From the NCBI RefSeq assembly GCF_052180245.1, contig NZ_CP197474.1:3038001-3102000 (forward strand): 64,000 nt of DNA. Reading direction: 5' to 3'. The DNA is from Parapusillimonas sp013416435 (GTDB taxonomy: Bacteria; Pseudomonadota; Gammaproteobacteria; Burkholderiales; Burkholderiaceae_B). Positions within the stretch are counted from its first letter, which is position 1, and every line of letters starts with the position of its first letter. Below are positions 24,193-32,239 of the stretch, one piece after another. The position numbers and the translations under genes are program-made. The notes beneath the pieces are model-generated. The model was not told where the DNA came from, did no database searches, and saw nothing but the letters and a program-made list of their open reading frames with translations.

Positions 24193-26355
24193 GTGAAAAA
24201 GACGCTTCCAACGATGGCACTCGCCGCGGTCGCCGCGTTAGGCTTGACTTCCTGCGGCAGCGACAGCAACGTCGCATCCAGCGATCCCGCGCCGTCCAAC
24301 ATCCTGTTTGTCATCATGGACGACGTCGGTATCGATCAGATGAGGTCCTTCGGCTACGGTGGCGCCACGCCGCCAAGCATGCCGAACATGGATGCGATCG
24401 CGCGGGTAGGCGTCCGATTCCGCAATACCTGGTCGATGCCCGAATGCTCGCCCGGCCGCGCCGCCTTCTTTGCGGGCAGGTATCCATTCCGCACGAATGT
24501 GAACCAGGCACTCGGGCCCAGCGATCTGGCCAATTCCCAGCTCTCGCCCTACGACATGACGACGCCCAAGCTGCTGAAGGAGGCAGGCTATGAAAGCGGG
24601 CTGTTCGGCAAATTCCACCTAGCGGGTCCCGAAAACAATCAAGCCGGCGCCGCCACTCCCAGCGTGGCGGGCTGGGACTACTTCTATGGCTGGGTGGGCG
24701 GGCTGCCCGGTTCCGTCGACACCACCGCGGGCGGCGTAGGTGCCGAAAAAACCTATTCCTGCGGTTTCGTACCCGGCACGCAGGCCGGCGGCGCGGATAC
24801 AGGCGCCTGCTATCAAGCCGACAACACTTGCTCGGTTGTCACGCGCAGCGCGCTTGTGCAAGACGCGGCCGGCCTGCAATGCCTGGCTTCCGGCGGCATC
24901 TTCGTTCCGAACGAGCTCTGCGGAAAGCCACCGTCCACGCTGAACTTTTCGCGCGTCAACGGGTACTACGTCTCGCCGCTGGTTATCATCAACGGAGACA
25001 GTGTCGAAGAGGTGCCCCTCGCCGATCCGCGCGCCCGAAAATACCGTACCCAATTGGAAGCCGATGCGGCGATCAACTGGATCAAGTCGCGTCCCGCGAA
25101 TAAGCCCTGGATGGCCACGGTCAGCTTCACCGCGGCGCATACGCCCTGGCAGCAGCCGCCCGGCGAACTGCTTTCCATGCGCAACGATCCCGTATCAGAC
25201 AACTGGAATTGCAACGGACCGGAAGCAGGCAGGCTGATTCAAGACAAAATGACGGAAGCCATGGATACCGAATTCGGGCGGCTGCTGGTCGAAACAGGCC
25301 TGGCCAGCCGAGCCGATGACGGCAGCCTGGTCTACGATCCCAAGACCTCGGGCACGACCATCGTGATCATCGGCGACAACGGCACACTCGGCACGGCAGT
25401 CAAACAGCCATTCATCCCGTCCCAGGCGAAAGGAACCTCTTACCAGACAGGCGTCTGGGACCCTCTGATCATCGCGGGGCCGCAAGTCGTCCAGCCCGAC
25501 CGCAATGTCGAGCACATGGTCAACGCCGTGGATTTATTCCAGTTTTTCGCCGAGATCGCCGGCCTGGACGCCCACAAAACCGTGCCGCGCACCATCGATT
25601 CAGTGGGCCTGCTGCCCTATCTCGCCAATCCAGAGCAAGCCAGCCTGCGCACCATCAACTTCACGATGGGCGGCGGCAATCTGCAAGCCCATGGCGCCAG
25701 AAACGGCCCATGCGTGATCAGCGGCAGCTGCACCCAAAGCGCTCCGTCCAAAGAGGTATGCCAGGACAACCAAGGCAACTGGTGGGGTGCGGATTACACC
25801 CACGACAGCGTGATTCCCAACAATGGCGTGGGGTACGAGACATGCGCGGATGTAAACCATGCGCTATACAACGAAGGCCGGGAAATGTTCAACGTACTTC
25901 CGGACGTCACGATGGCCGTGCGCAACGACCGCTACAAGCTGGTGCGCAACATCGTCCTCGACTTCAATCCCGCTGTCAACGAAATCCAGACCAACACCAT
26001 CGATGAACTATACGAGGTCGACCAGGCGACACCCAAGCCACTGCTCGATACGCCCGATCGCAACCTTCTGGCCAGCCCCACAACCGAAACGCAGGCCATC
26101 TATGACAATCTGCACGCGACGCTGGACCGCATCCTGGCCTCAGAACCCGATTGTCCGGGCGACGGCAACAAAGACGGGGTGGTCGACGCAAAAGACCTGG
26201 AGAACTGGCGCCAGATCGCCTTCCAATGGGGACTCTCCAGCGTCTACGACTTTGTCGTCGGCGGCGTTTACGATGGGCTGACCAACCACCTGGACGAAGC
26301 GGTCATCCAGAGCAACCTGAACAAGACCTGCAAGCGGTCTTACGGCGTGTATTAG
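24193..26355 (+). CDS. Sulfatase-fold lipoprotein with C-terminal EF-hand/dockerin-like loop
   Basis: Predicted exported arylsulfatase or phosphodiesterase-like hydrolase (alkaline-phosphatase superfamily), 720 aa. A signal peptide ends in lipobox GLTSC (Cys21). Asp43-Asp44 in 'IMDDVG' are metal ligands. 'PECSPGRAAFFAGRYP' carries the sulfatase core C-x-P-x-R with Cys85 as the potential formylglycine; position +3 is Gly rather than the usual Ser/Ala. 'LFGKFHLAG' and 'VIIGDNGTLG' complete the active site. About ten extra cysteines lie in insertions at 180-250 and 540-600. Residues 657-668 (DGNKDGVVDAKD) form a DxNxDGxxDxxD calcium loop. An own promoter is likely in the 137 bp after cluster D. 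Substrate and catalysis are unproven. Confidence 0.8.
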   Translation: MKKTLPTMALAAVAALGLTSCGSDSNVASSDPAPSNILFVIMDDVGIDQMRSFGYGGATPPSMPNMDAIARVGVRFRNTWSMPECSPGRAAFFAGRYPFRTNVNQALGPSDLANSQLSPYDMTTPKLLKEAGYESGLFGKFHLAGPENNQAGAATPSVAGWDYFYGWVGGLPGSVDTTAGGVGAEKTYSCGFVPGTQAGGADTGACYQADNTCSVVTRSALVQDAAGLQCLASGGIFVPNELCGKPPSTLNFSRVNGYYVSPLVIINGDSVEEVPLADPRARKYRTQLEADAAINWIKSRPANKPWMATVSFTAAHTPWQQPPGELLSMRNDPVSDNWNCNGPEAGRLIQDKMTEAMDTEFGRLLVETGLASRADDGSLVYDPKTSGTTIVIIGDNGTLGTAVKQPFIPSQAKGTSYQTGVWDPLIIAGPQVVQPDRNVEHMVNAVDLFQFFAEIAGLDAHKTVPRTIDSVGLLPYLANPEQASLRTINFTMGGGNLQAHGARNGPCVISGSCTQSAPSKEVCQDNQGNWWGADYTHDSVIPNNGVGYETCADVNHALYNEGREMFNVLPDVTMAVRNDRYKLVRNIVLDFNPAVNEIQTNTIDELYEVDQATPKPLLDTPDRNLLASPTTETQAIYDNLHATLDRILASEPDCPGDGNKDGVVDAKDLENWRQIAFQWGLSSVYDFVVGGVYDGLTNHLDEAVIQSNLNKTCKRSYGVY

Positions 26356-26356
26356 A

Positions 26357-26475
26357 GGGGTCAGACCCCGTACGGGGTCTGACCCCATCACTCAAACGCC
26401 CAGGGTCAGACTCGTGCGGGGTCAGACCTCATTATTCAGACGCCCAGGGTCAGACCCCGCATGGGGTCTGACCCT
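26357..26475. repeat. Palindrome cluster E (three elements)
   Basis: Elements at 26357-26386 (centre GTAC), about 26402-26430 (degenerate; right arm GGGGTCAGACCTC, not complementary at its centre) and 26446-26475 (centre GCAT, outer bases A and T instead of G and C, still paired). Start spacings 45 and 44 bp; both spacers are 15 bp and end in ACGCCC. The cluster begins 1 bp after the sulfatase stop and separates it from the convergent livF gene. Confidence 0.93.
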
Positions 26476-26497
26476 ACATGGGTTACCCCTGCCATCC

Positions 26498-27268
26498 TCA
26501 GTCTTTCTCCTTGTTCCCCGTACCCAATCCCAGGTAGCTTTCGATGACGCGCGGATTGCCGGCCAGCTCTTTGGCCTTGCCTTCCAGCACCACCTCGCCG
26601 GTCTCCAGCACGTATCCGTAGTCTGCCACTTGCAGGGCCGCGCGCGCATTCTGTTCGACCAGCAGTATGGCGACGCCCGTGCTGCGCAGGCGCGAGATGA
26701 TCTGGAAAATTTCCCGGACAATGCGTGGCGCCAGGCCGAGGCTGGGTTCATCGAGCATCAGGAGCTGAGGCTGGGCCATCAGCGCCCGCCCGACGGCCAG
26801 CATCTGGCGTTCGCCGCCCGACAGCGTCCCCGCTTGCTGCGACTTGCGCTCGCGCAGGCGCGGAAACAGGTCGTAGACCTCGTTGATGGTTTCCCGCCAA
26901 CCGTGCTTGCCGGCTCGATACAGGCGAAAGCCGCCCAACAGTAGATTGTCTTCCACCGACATGCTGCCGAAAAGCTCCCGCCTTTCGGGCACCAGCGAAA
27001 TACCGTCCGAGACGCGGCGCTCCACCTGCCAAGCGCCGATCTCCGAACCCAGGTACTGCACGGAGCCCGAGCAGCTTCCGGTGGACGGCAAAGACCCCAT
27101 GATGGAGTTCAGCAAGGTCGACTTGCCCGCGCCGTTGCCGCCGATGACCGTCACGATGCTGCCGCGCGTTACCGCGATATTGGCGCCCACGACTGCGTTG
27201 ACCTTGCCGTACCGGGTGGAAAGATCGGTGACCTGCAGGATGGGATGCTTGGGTTTATTGACGTTCAT
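26498..27268 (-). CDS. HAAT-family ABC transporter ATPase 2, LivF-type
   Basis: ATPase of the second LIV-type importer. Walker A is canonical here, GGNGAGKST at 43-51 with Lys49, in contrast to the first operon. Signature 'LSGGERQMLAVGRALMAQP', Walker B 'LLMLDEPSLGLAP' and 'LVEQNARAALQ' are LivF features. Length 256 aa. It is the last gene of the minus-strand operon 31522-26498, 2 bp after the fused permease-ATPase stop, and ends beside palindrome cluster E. Confidence 0.9.
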   Translation of the reverse strand: MNVNKPKHPILQVTDLSTRYGKVNAVVGANIAVTRGSIVTVIGGNGAGKSTLLNSIMGSLPSTGSCSGSVQYLGSEIGAWQVERRVSDGISLVPERRELFGSMSVEDNLLLGGFRLYRAGKHGWRETINEVYDLFPRLRERKSQQAGTLSGGERQMLAVGRALMAQPQLLMLDEPSLGLAPRIVREIFQIISRLRSTGVAILLVEQNARAALQVADYGYVLETGEVVLEGKAKELAGNPRVIESYLGLGTGNKEKD

Positions 27269-27270
27269 GA

Positions 27271-29124
27271 CTATCCTCCCGTCGCTGCCGGCACTGCTCC
27301 GCCCTTGGGCGTATCGCCCGGGGGATCATCAAAATCCATTTCATCATCGATTCCGCCAAGATAGGCTTCCAGGACCTTGGGATTCTTCTGAATGTCGGCG
27401 GGCAAACCTTCGGCCAGCTTCGTACCGAAATCCATGACGACCAGATGGTCGGTAAGATTCATGACAAAGTCCATATCGTGCTCGACCAGCAGGATGCTCA
27501 TGCCTTCCTGGCGAAGCTGGTCCAGCACCTTCGCGAGTTCCTGCTTCTCCTTGTAGCGCAAGCCGGCGGCAGGCTCATCGAGCAGCAACAGTATGGGGTC
27601 CGCCGCGAGGGCGCGCGCGATTTCAAGAATGCGCTGCTGCCCCAGCGCCAGGTTGCCGGCCTGCTCGTACAGGTAGTCGCCCAGGCCGACGCGCTGCAGC
27701 TGCTTGGCGGCTTCGTGCAGCAGCTCGGCCTCGTCCCGCCGTTCGATATGCAGGGCGGCTGCCAGCACGCCGACCTTGCTGCGCAGATGCGCACCCAGGG
27801 CGACGTTTTCGAGCACCGTCATGGTCGGCAGCAACTGCACATGCTGGAAGCTGCGGCCCACGCCGAGCTTGGCGATCTCGCGCGAGGGCAGGACATCCAG
27901 CCGCTCGCCCAAGAACCGCACCGTGCCGCGCGTGGCCTGCAGGACGCCCGTGATCAGATTGAAGGTCGTGCTCTTGCCGGCACCGTTAGGCCCGATCAGC
28001 CCCATGATTTCCCCGGCCTTCAACGAGAAGCTGATATCGTTCACCGCGACCAGCCCGCCGAATTCCTTGCGGATGGAATCGACCTCGAGCACCAGCGAGC
28101 CTTTTTGAGGCCTTGCGCGCTGCGGCAGTGCGGGCGCCTCCGGAGGCGGCGCCATGCGGCGGCGCTCGGTTGCGCCGGTCAGCATGGACCACCAATTGCT
28201 GAGTATCGGCCAGACACCGTCGCGTGCATACTGCAGCACGAGTATCATCAATACGCCGAAAACGATGAGTTCGAAGTTGGAGTCAGTATCGAGCAGCTTG
28301 GGCAGGACGTTCTGCAGCTGGTCTTTCAGGCTGAGTATCAGCCCTGAACCCAGGACTGCCCCCCACACGCTGCCCACGCCGCCCACCACGGCCATGAACA
28401 GGTATTCAATGCCGTAGTTCAGGCCGAAGGGGCTGGGGCTCACCGCCCGCTGCATATGCGCATACAGCCACCCGGATACGCAAGCCAGCAGGGCCGCATA
28501 AACGAAGATGATGACTTTGTACGTGGCCATGTTCACGCCGAAGGATTCGGCCATGCCGCCGCCGCTGCGCAGCGCGCGTATGGCTCGGCCGGGGCGCGAG
28601 TCCAGCAGATTGCGGGTGGCCCACATGGACAGCAGGACGAAGACCCAGATCAAATAGTAAATATGCCGCCCCTGGCCCAGCGACAGGCCGAAAATCTCGA
28701 TGGGCTGTATGCCGGCGATGCCGTCGTACTGGCCCAGGAAATCCAGGTTGCCGAACAGATAATACAGGGACAGGCACCAGGCGATGGTGCCCAAAGGCAG
28801 GTAGTGCCCGGACAGGCGCAGCGTGATGGCCCCCAATATGTAGGCGACCAGGAAGGTGATCGCCAGGCCCACCAGCAAAGCGGCCCAGGGCGACCAGCCC
28901 ATGGCGGTGGTCAGCCACGCAGTGGCATAGGCCCCGATCCCCACGAAGGCCGCCTGACCGAATGAGGTCAGGCCGCCTACGCCTGTAAGCAGGATCAGGC
29001 CGAGCACGACCAGGCTGGCCAGCCCGACATAATTCAGATGGGTGATCCAGAATTCGGGTGTGGCCGGGACCATGGGCAGGCCGGCAATGACCAGCACGAC
29101 GACGGCAAGCAGTATCTTGTTCAT
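27271..29124 (-). CDS. HAAT-family fused LivM permease - LivG ATPase
   Basis: A single 617-aa polypeptide. Residues 1-~315 are a LivM-like permease ('GLTSFGQAAFVGIGAYATAW', loop 'GRAIRALRSGGGMAESFGVN', 'VVGGVGSVWGAVLGS'). A Pro/Arg-rich linker at about 320-342 ('RRRMAPPPEAPALPQRARP') follows, and then a LivG-type ATPase with Walker A GPNGAGKST at 378-386, signature 'LALGQQRILEIARALA' and H-loop 'LVEHDMDFV'. The join ties the ATPase to its membrane partner. Permease-ATPase fusions are known in the HAAT family. The C-terminus is Gly/Pro/Ala-rich. It is 3 bp downstream of the livH stop. Confidence 0.92.
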   Translation of the reverse strand: MNKILLAVVVLVIAGLPMVPATPEFWITHLNYVGLASLVVLGLILLTGVGGLTSFGQAAFVGIGAYATAWLTTAMGWSPWAALLVGLAITFLVAYILGAITLRLSGHYLPLGTIAWCLSLYYLFGNLDFLGQYDGIAGIQPIEIFGLSLGQGRHIYYLIWVFVLLSMWATRNLLDSRPGRAIRALRSGGGMAESFGVNMATYKVIIFVYAALLACVSGWLYAHMQRAVSPSPFGLNYGIEYLFMAVVGGVGSVWGAVLGSGLILSLKDQLQNVLPKLLDTDSNFELIVFGVLMILVLQYARDGVWPILSNWWSMLTGATERRRMAPPPEAPALPQRARPQKGSLVLEVDSIRKEFGGLVAVNDISFSLKAGEIMGLIGPNGAGKSTTFNLITGVLQATRGTVRFLGERLDVLPSREIAKLGVGRSFQHVQLLPTMTVLENVALGAHLRSKVGVLAAALHIERRDEAELLHEAAKQLQRVGLGDYLYEQAGNLALGQQRILEIARALAADPILLLLDEPAAGLRYKEKQELAKVLDQLRQEGMSILLVEHDMDFVMNLTDHLVVMDFGTKLAEGLPADIQKNPKVLEAYLGGIDDEMDFDDPPGDTPKGGAVPAATGG

Positions 29125-29127
29125 GGC

Positions 29128-30165
29128 TTACTCCTCGTCCTCGATGTGGTGCGACCCGAACGAGCGCCACAGCAATACGGGAATAATCAGCGTAAACACG
29201 ATGACCTCTTTATATGCGCTGGCCCAGAACGATGAAAATGCTTCGAGGATGCCGACGAAGATTGCGCCGCCGGCCGCGATCGGGTAGCTGACCAGGCCGC
29301 CGAAGATGGCGGCGACGAAGCCCTTCAGGCCGATCAGGAACCCCGTGTCGTAATAGATGGTGGTGACCGGCGCGATGAGCATGCCGGACAATGCGCCGAT
29401 GGCGGCAGCCAGCGTGAATGTCAGGCTGCCCGACATATTGGTGCTGATGCCCACGAGCCGCGCGCCGCGCCGGTTGACCGCAGTGGCGCGCAGCGCGCGG
29501 CCATACAGGGTCTTGCCAAAGAAAATCCAGAGTGCAATGATCAGCGCCGCACAAGTGCCGAGCACGAAGAATGTCTGGGCAGACCAGCTCACCACGCCCA
29601 TTTGCACATCCCCTTCGACGAAAGGCGGCGTGCGCCAGCCTTCCGCGCCGAAGAAGACCAGGGCAAGACCGGTGAGCGCGAAATGCACCGCCACCGAAAT
29701 AATGAGCAGGACCAGCACACTGGCTTCCGCCACCGGCTGGTAGACGAGGCGATAGAGCATGGGTCCCAGAGGGACGACCAGCGCCATGGAAAACAGGACG
29801 TTGACCCAAAGCGACGTGTCGTTGCTGACGATATACGGCGCAAGCAGGTAAAGAATCACGGGCAGCAGCAGCGTCCAGGCGAAGGTCTTGCCTATGCCCG
29901 TCCAGTTGCGGCTGCGCAGCGCGGCGATGCATTCGACCAAAAAAACGAGGGTGCCGATGATAAGCAGCAGATTGACCGTTCCCGGCATGCGGCCGTTGAC
30001 CATGAAGGCCAATGTCAGCGCGCCGAAGGCGACGAACTCGCCCTGCGGGATGAAGATGACGCGCGTCACCACGAACACCAGCACCAGGGCGAGGCCCAGC
30101 AGCGCATAGATGGCGCCGTTGAGGACGCCGTCCTGCAACAGTATGAGTACTATCGTTGAATCCAT
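29128..30165 (-). CDS. HAAT-family permease 2, LivH-type
   Basis: Membrane subunit of transporter 2. It opens with 'LQDGVLNGAIYALLGLALVLVF' and 'FIPQGEFVAFGALTLAF' (Q-G-E replaces the common H-G), has the ATPase-contact loop 'LYGRALRATAVNRRGARLVGISTN' and 'GFVAAIFGGLVSYPIAAGGA'. At 345 aa it is longer than classical LivH (~300) because of an extra hydrophobic segment around residues 75-110. ATG start at 30165. It follows the binding-protein gene after a 187-bp gap with two hairpins. Confidence 0.9.
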   Translation of the reverse strand: MDSTIVLILLQDGVLNGAIYALLGLALVLVFVVTRVIFIPQGEFVAFGALTLAFMVNGRMPGTVNLLLIIGTLVFLVECIAALRSRNWTGIGKTFAWTLLLPVILYLLAPYIVSNDTSLWVNVLFSMALVVPLGPMLYRLVYQPVAEASVLVLLIISVAVHFALTGLALVFFGAEGWRTPPFVEGDVQMGVVSWSAQTFFVLGTCAALIIALWIFFGKTLYGRALRATAVNRRGARLVGISTNMSGSLTFTLAAAIGALSGMLIAPVTTIYYDTGFLIGLKGFVAAIFGGLVSYPIAAGGAIFVGILEAFSSFWASAYKEVIVFTLIIPVLLWRSFGSHHIEDEE

Positions 30166-30201
30166 TTCGGATAAGCCATAACAATGGGGCCAGGCTCAAA
30201 T

Positions 30202-30240
30202 GTCCTGCCGGGTTGGCATGCATGCTCAACCGGGCAGGAC
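30202..30240 (-). other. Intercistronic hairpin upstream of livH 2
   Basis: GTCCTGCCGGGTTG (30202-30215) pairs with CAACCGGGCAGGAC (30227-30240), 14 positions with one mismatch, around an 11-nt loop. There is no U-tract on either strand. It lies between the binding-protein and permease genes and probably affects message stability or permease expression. Confidence 0.5.
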
Positions 30241-30308
30241 AGCAGCCTTTCCGCCCCCTAATTCAAAAGACGGCGTGCCACGGTTCAGCGCCCCCCGCGG
30301 CACACACG

Positions 30309-30336
30309 CCGGCCCCGTCCGTTGGACAAGGGCCGG
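30309..30336 (-). other. Hairpin just after binding-protein gene 2
   Basis: CCGGCCC (30309-30315) pairs with GGGCCGG (30330-30336), with an inner stem GTCC/GGAC inside the loop, 17 bp beyond the binding-protein stop. It mirrors the position of the strong hairpin after the binding-protein gene of the first operon. Confidence 0.5.
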
Positions 30337-30352
30337 AATACCCGATTGGAAA

Positions 30353-31522
30353 TCAGAGATCAGGTTGGTAGGTCCATTTGCCATCGACCACTTTGACGAT
30401 GACGCGGGCGCGGTTGTCGAAACCGGCGTGATCGGTCGAGCTCATGGTGAAAACGCCCTGCGAGGCGGGCAGGTCCTTGATTTGCTCGATGGCGTCGCGC
30501 AAGGCTTTGCGGAACTCGGCGGTGCCCGGCTTGGCGCCGGACTTCAGGGCGGCGGGAATGGCCGTGCTGATCAGCAGGCCGGCGTCCCACATATGGCCGC
30601 CAAACGTGTTGATGGTGCCTTCGCCGTACTTGGCCTCGTATTTGGTCTTGTATTCGAGCGCGCTTTTCTTGACCGGGTTGCTGTCGGGCAATTGATCGGC
30701 AACCAGAAGAGGACCGGCCGGAAGAATCATGTCGTTGCAGTCTTTGCCGCAAACGCGCAGAACGTCGTTGTTGGCCGCACCGTGCGTTTGATACATGATG
30801 CCCTTGTAGCCACGGCTTTTGAGCTCGCGCTGAGGCAGCGCCACGGGCGTACCCGAGCCGGCGACCAGAATGCCGTCCGGCTTCGCGGCGACCAGCTTGA
30901 GCGCCTGGCCAGTAACGCTGGTATCGGTACGCCCGTAGCGCTCGACCGCCACCATCTTGATGCCCTTGGCTTTGGCGGCCTCGGTCATGACATTCAGCCA
31001 GCCCTCGCCATAGGCGTCGCTGTAGCCGATGAAGCCCAAGGTTTTCACCCCTTGCTTCGCCATGGCGTCGGCCAGCGCACCGGCCATCAACTGATCGTTC
31101 TGCGGCGTCTTGAAGACCCATTCGCGGGCGCCTTCGACCGGATCGACGATTTTGGCGTTGGCCGCCACGCTGATCATCGGCGTCTTGGTTTCCCCGGCGA
31201 CATCGACCATGGCGAGCGAGCCAGGTGTGACGGAGGTGCCCACCACCACGTCGACCTTGTCGTCGGTGATCAGTTTGCGCATGTTCTTGACGGCAACGGT
31301 GGTGTCGGTACCGTCGTCGAGAACGATGTATTCGATTTTCTGGCCCGCGATTTCGGTGGGCAGCAGGCTGACGGTATTGCGCTCGGGAATACCCAGCGAA
31401 GCGGCGGGGCCGGTGCTGGCCACCGTAATGCCGACTTTGATCTGCGCCGAAGCGAGCATGGGCAGAGCCATTGCCACGGCCCCTGCCAGGACAGAAAGTC
31501 GAACTGACTGATTGAAATTCAT
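30353..31522 (-). CDS. HAAT-family periplasmic substrate-binding protein 2
   Basis: Type I periplasmic binding protein, first gene of transporter operon 2. The signal peptide starts 'MNFNQSVRLSVLAGAVAM' and is cleaved after ASA. Mature motifs include 'IKVGITVASTGPAASLGIPERN', 'IEYIVLDDGTDTTVAVKNMRKL', 'VVVGTSVTPGSLAMVDVA' and 'FIGYSDAYGEGW', as in branched-chain-amino-acid-type binding proteins. I start at ATG 31522 (389 aa): GGAGA is upstream and the signal peptide begins there; earlier in-frame codons to 31639 are not protein-like. Two cysteines ('CGKDC') probably form a disulfide. Ligand unknown. Confidence 0.92.
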   Translation of the reverse strand: MNFNQSVRLSVLAGAVAMALPMLASAQIKVGITVASTGPAASLGIPERNTVSLLPTEIAGQKIEYIVLDDGTDTTVAVKNMRKLITDDKVDVVVGTSVTPGSLAMVDVAGETKTPMISVAANAKIVDPVEGAREWVFKTPQNDQLMAGALADAMAKQGVKTLGFIGYSDAYGEGWLNVMTEAAKAKGIKMVAVERYGRTDTSVTGQALKLVAAKPDGILVAGSGTPVALPQRELKSRGYKGIMYQTHGAANNDVLRVCGKDCNDMILPAGPLLVADQLPDSNPVKKSALEYKTKYEAKYGEGTINTFGGHMWDAGLLISTAIPAALKSGAKPGTAEFRKALRDAIEQIKDLPASQGVFTMSSTDHAGFDNRARVIVKVVDGKWTYQPDL

Positions 31523-31585
31523 TGTTGTCTCCATGGGGATGCTCGATATCCGTTCGCAAAGAATGAGGGGCGATGGGATACAGAC

Positions 31586-31614
31586 GTTATACAAAATCCA
31601 GCCCGTCACTAAAA
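31586..31614 (-). promoter_or_regulatory. Predicted promoter of transporter operon 2
   Basis: Read on the minus strand, TTTTAG (31609-31614) and TATAAC (31586-31591) are separated by 17 bp and lie about 60 bp upstream of the binding-protein ATG. The -35 match is weak. Confidence 0.4.
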
Positions 31615-31637
31615 TTACAGTATCACTTTGAATCGGC

Positions 31638-31655
31638 AAAACACATTAGTGTTTT
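31638..31655. promoter_or_regulatory. Perfect inverted repeat, candidate operator
   Basis: AAAACAC-ATTA-GTGTTTT, 7-bp arms around 4 bp, lies 24 bp upstream of the predicted -35 of the transporter operon and about 190 bp upstream of msrB. It has the symmetry of a dimeric regulator's site. No regulator gene is adjacent. Confidence 0.4.
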
Positions 31656-31846
31656 CCAGCGATATTTTAGGGTTCTAGCAATTTTGCGCAGGTCCGGGAA
31701 TTATGGACAAAAAGAGATACAAAGTCTTTTAGGGGATTCCCTGCATAGACAGTAAAAAGAAAACTCCGGTTTCCTTGAAACTTCTGGCGCACGGGAAAGT
31801 CGATTAACATGTTGAATATCATCGAATAGCCCTTACAGGTACTCAC

Positions 31847-32239
31847 GTGAACAAGATTCAAAAATCCGACGCGCAGTGGCGCGCGGAGCTGACCCCCGAG
31901 GAATACATCGTAGCGCGCCAGAAAGGCACCGAGCGCCCGTTCACCGGCCGCTACTGGGACACGACCGAAACCGGCATCTACCGCTGCGTGGGCTGCGGCA
32001 CGCCGCTCTTTGCATCCGATACCAAGTTCGATGCGGGCTGCGGCTGGCCCAGCTATTTCGAGCCTCTTGATCCCGACAACGTCCGCGAGGAAACCGACAC
32101 CAGCCACGGCATGGTGCGTACGGAAGTTCTCTGCAACGTATGCGACAGCCACCTGGGCCATGTTTTCCCCGACGGCCCGCCGCCTACCGGCCGGCGCTAT
32201 TGCATCAACTCCCTTTCGCTCAAGTTCGAGCCCGCATAA
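31847..32239 (+). CDS. msrB: MsrB, peptide-methionine (R)-S-oxide reductase
   Basis: Reduces the R-diastereomer of methionine sulfoxide in proteins, using thioredoxin. The zinc site is Cys47, Cys50, Cys96 and Cys99 (CVGC, CNVC), and the catalytic Cys119 is in 'GRRYCINS'. 'GCGWPSYFEP' and 'DSHLGHVFPDGP' are family blocks. 130 aa, cytoplasmic. The start is GTG at 31847. It is followed directly (0 bp) by yciB, then bolA and ppiC, an arrangement common in Bordetella relatives. It complements the periplasmic MsrPQ encoded at the left end of the window. Confidence 0.96.
   Translation: MNKIQKSDAQWRAELTPEEYIVARQKGTERPFTGRYWDTTETGIYRCVGCGTPLFASDTKFDAGCGWPSYFEPLDPDNVREETDTSHGMVRTEVLCNVCDSHLGHVFPDGPPPTGRRYCINSLSLKFEPA

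Larger units (their letters stand above)
31523..31846. other. Divergent intergenic region, binding protein 2 / msrB
   Basis: A 324-bp gene-free region, clearly more AT-rich than its surroundings from about 31600 to 31830. It holds the promoter and inverted repeat listed separately on the transporter side. On the msrB side I see no convincing -35/-10 pair; a weak AGG precedes the msrB GTG by 7 bp. Confidence 0.6.

Noticed and set aside
26357..26475. Regularly spaced repeats with ~15-bp spacers look CRISPR-like
   Set aside because: The repeats are perfect long palindromes, spacers are too short (9-30 bp) and related to each other, only up to four copies occur per site, and there is no cas gene.
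30181..30240. Possible further copy of the 30-bp palindrome near 30186
   Set aside because: GGGGCCAGGCTC matches only part of one arm and the adjacent 14-bp stem is unrelated in sequence.
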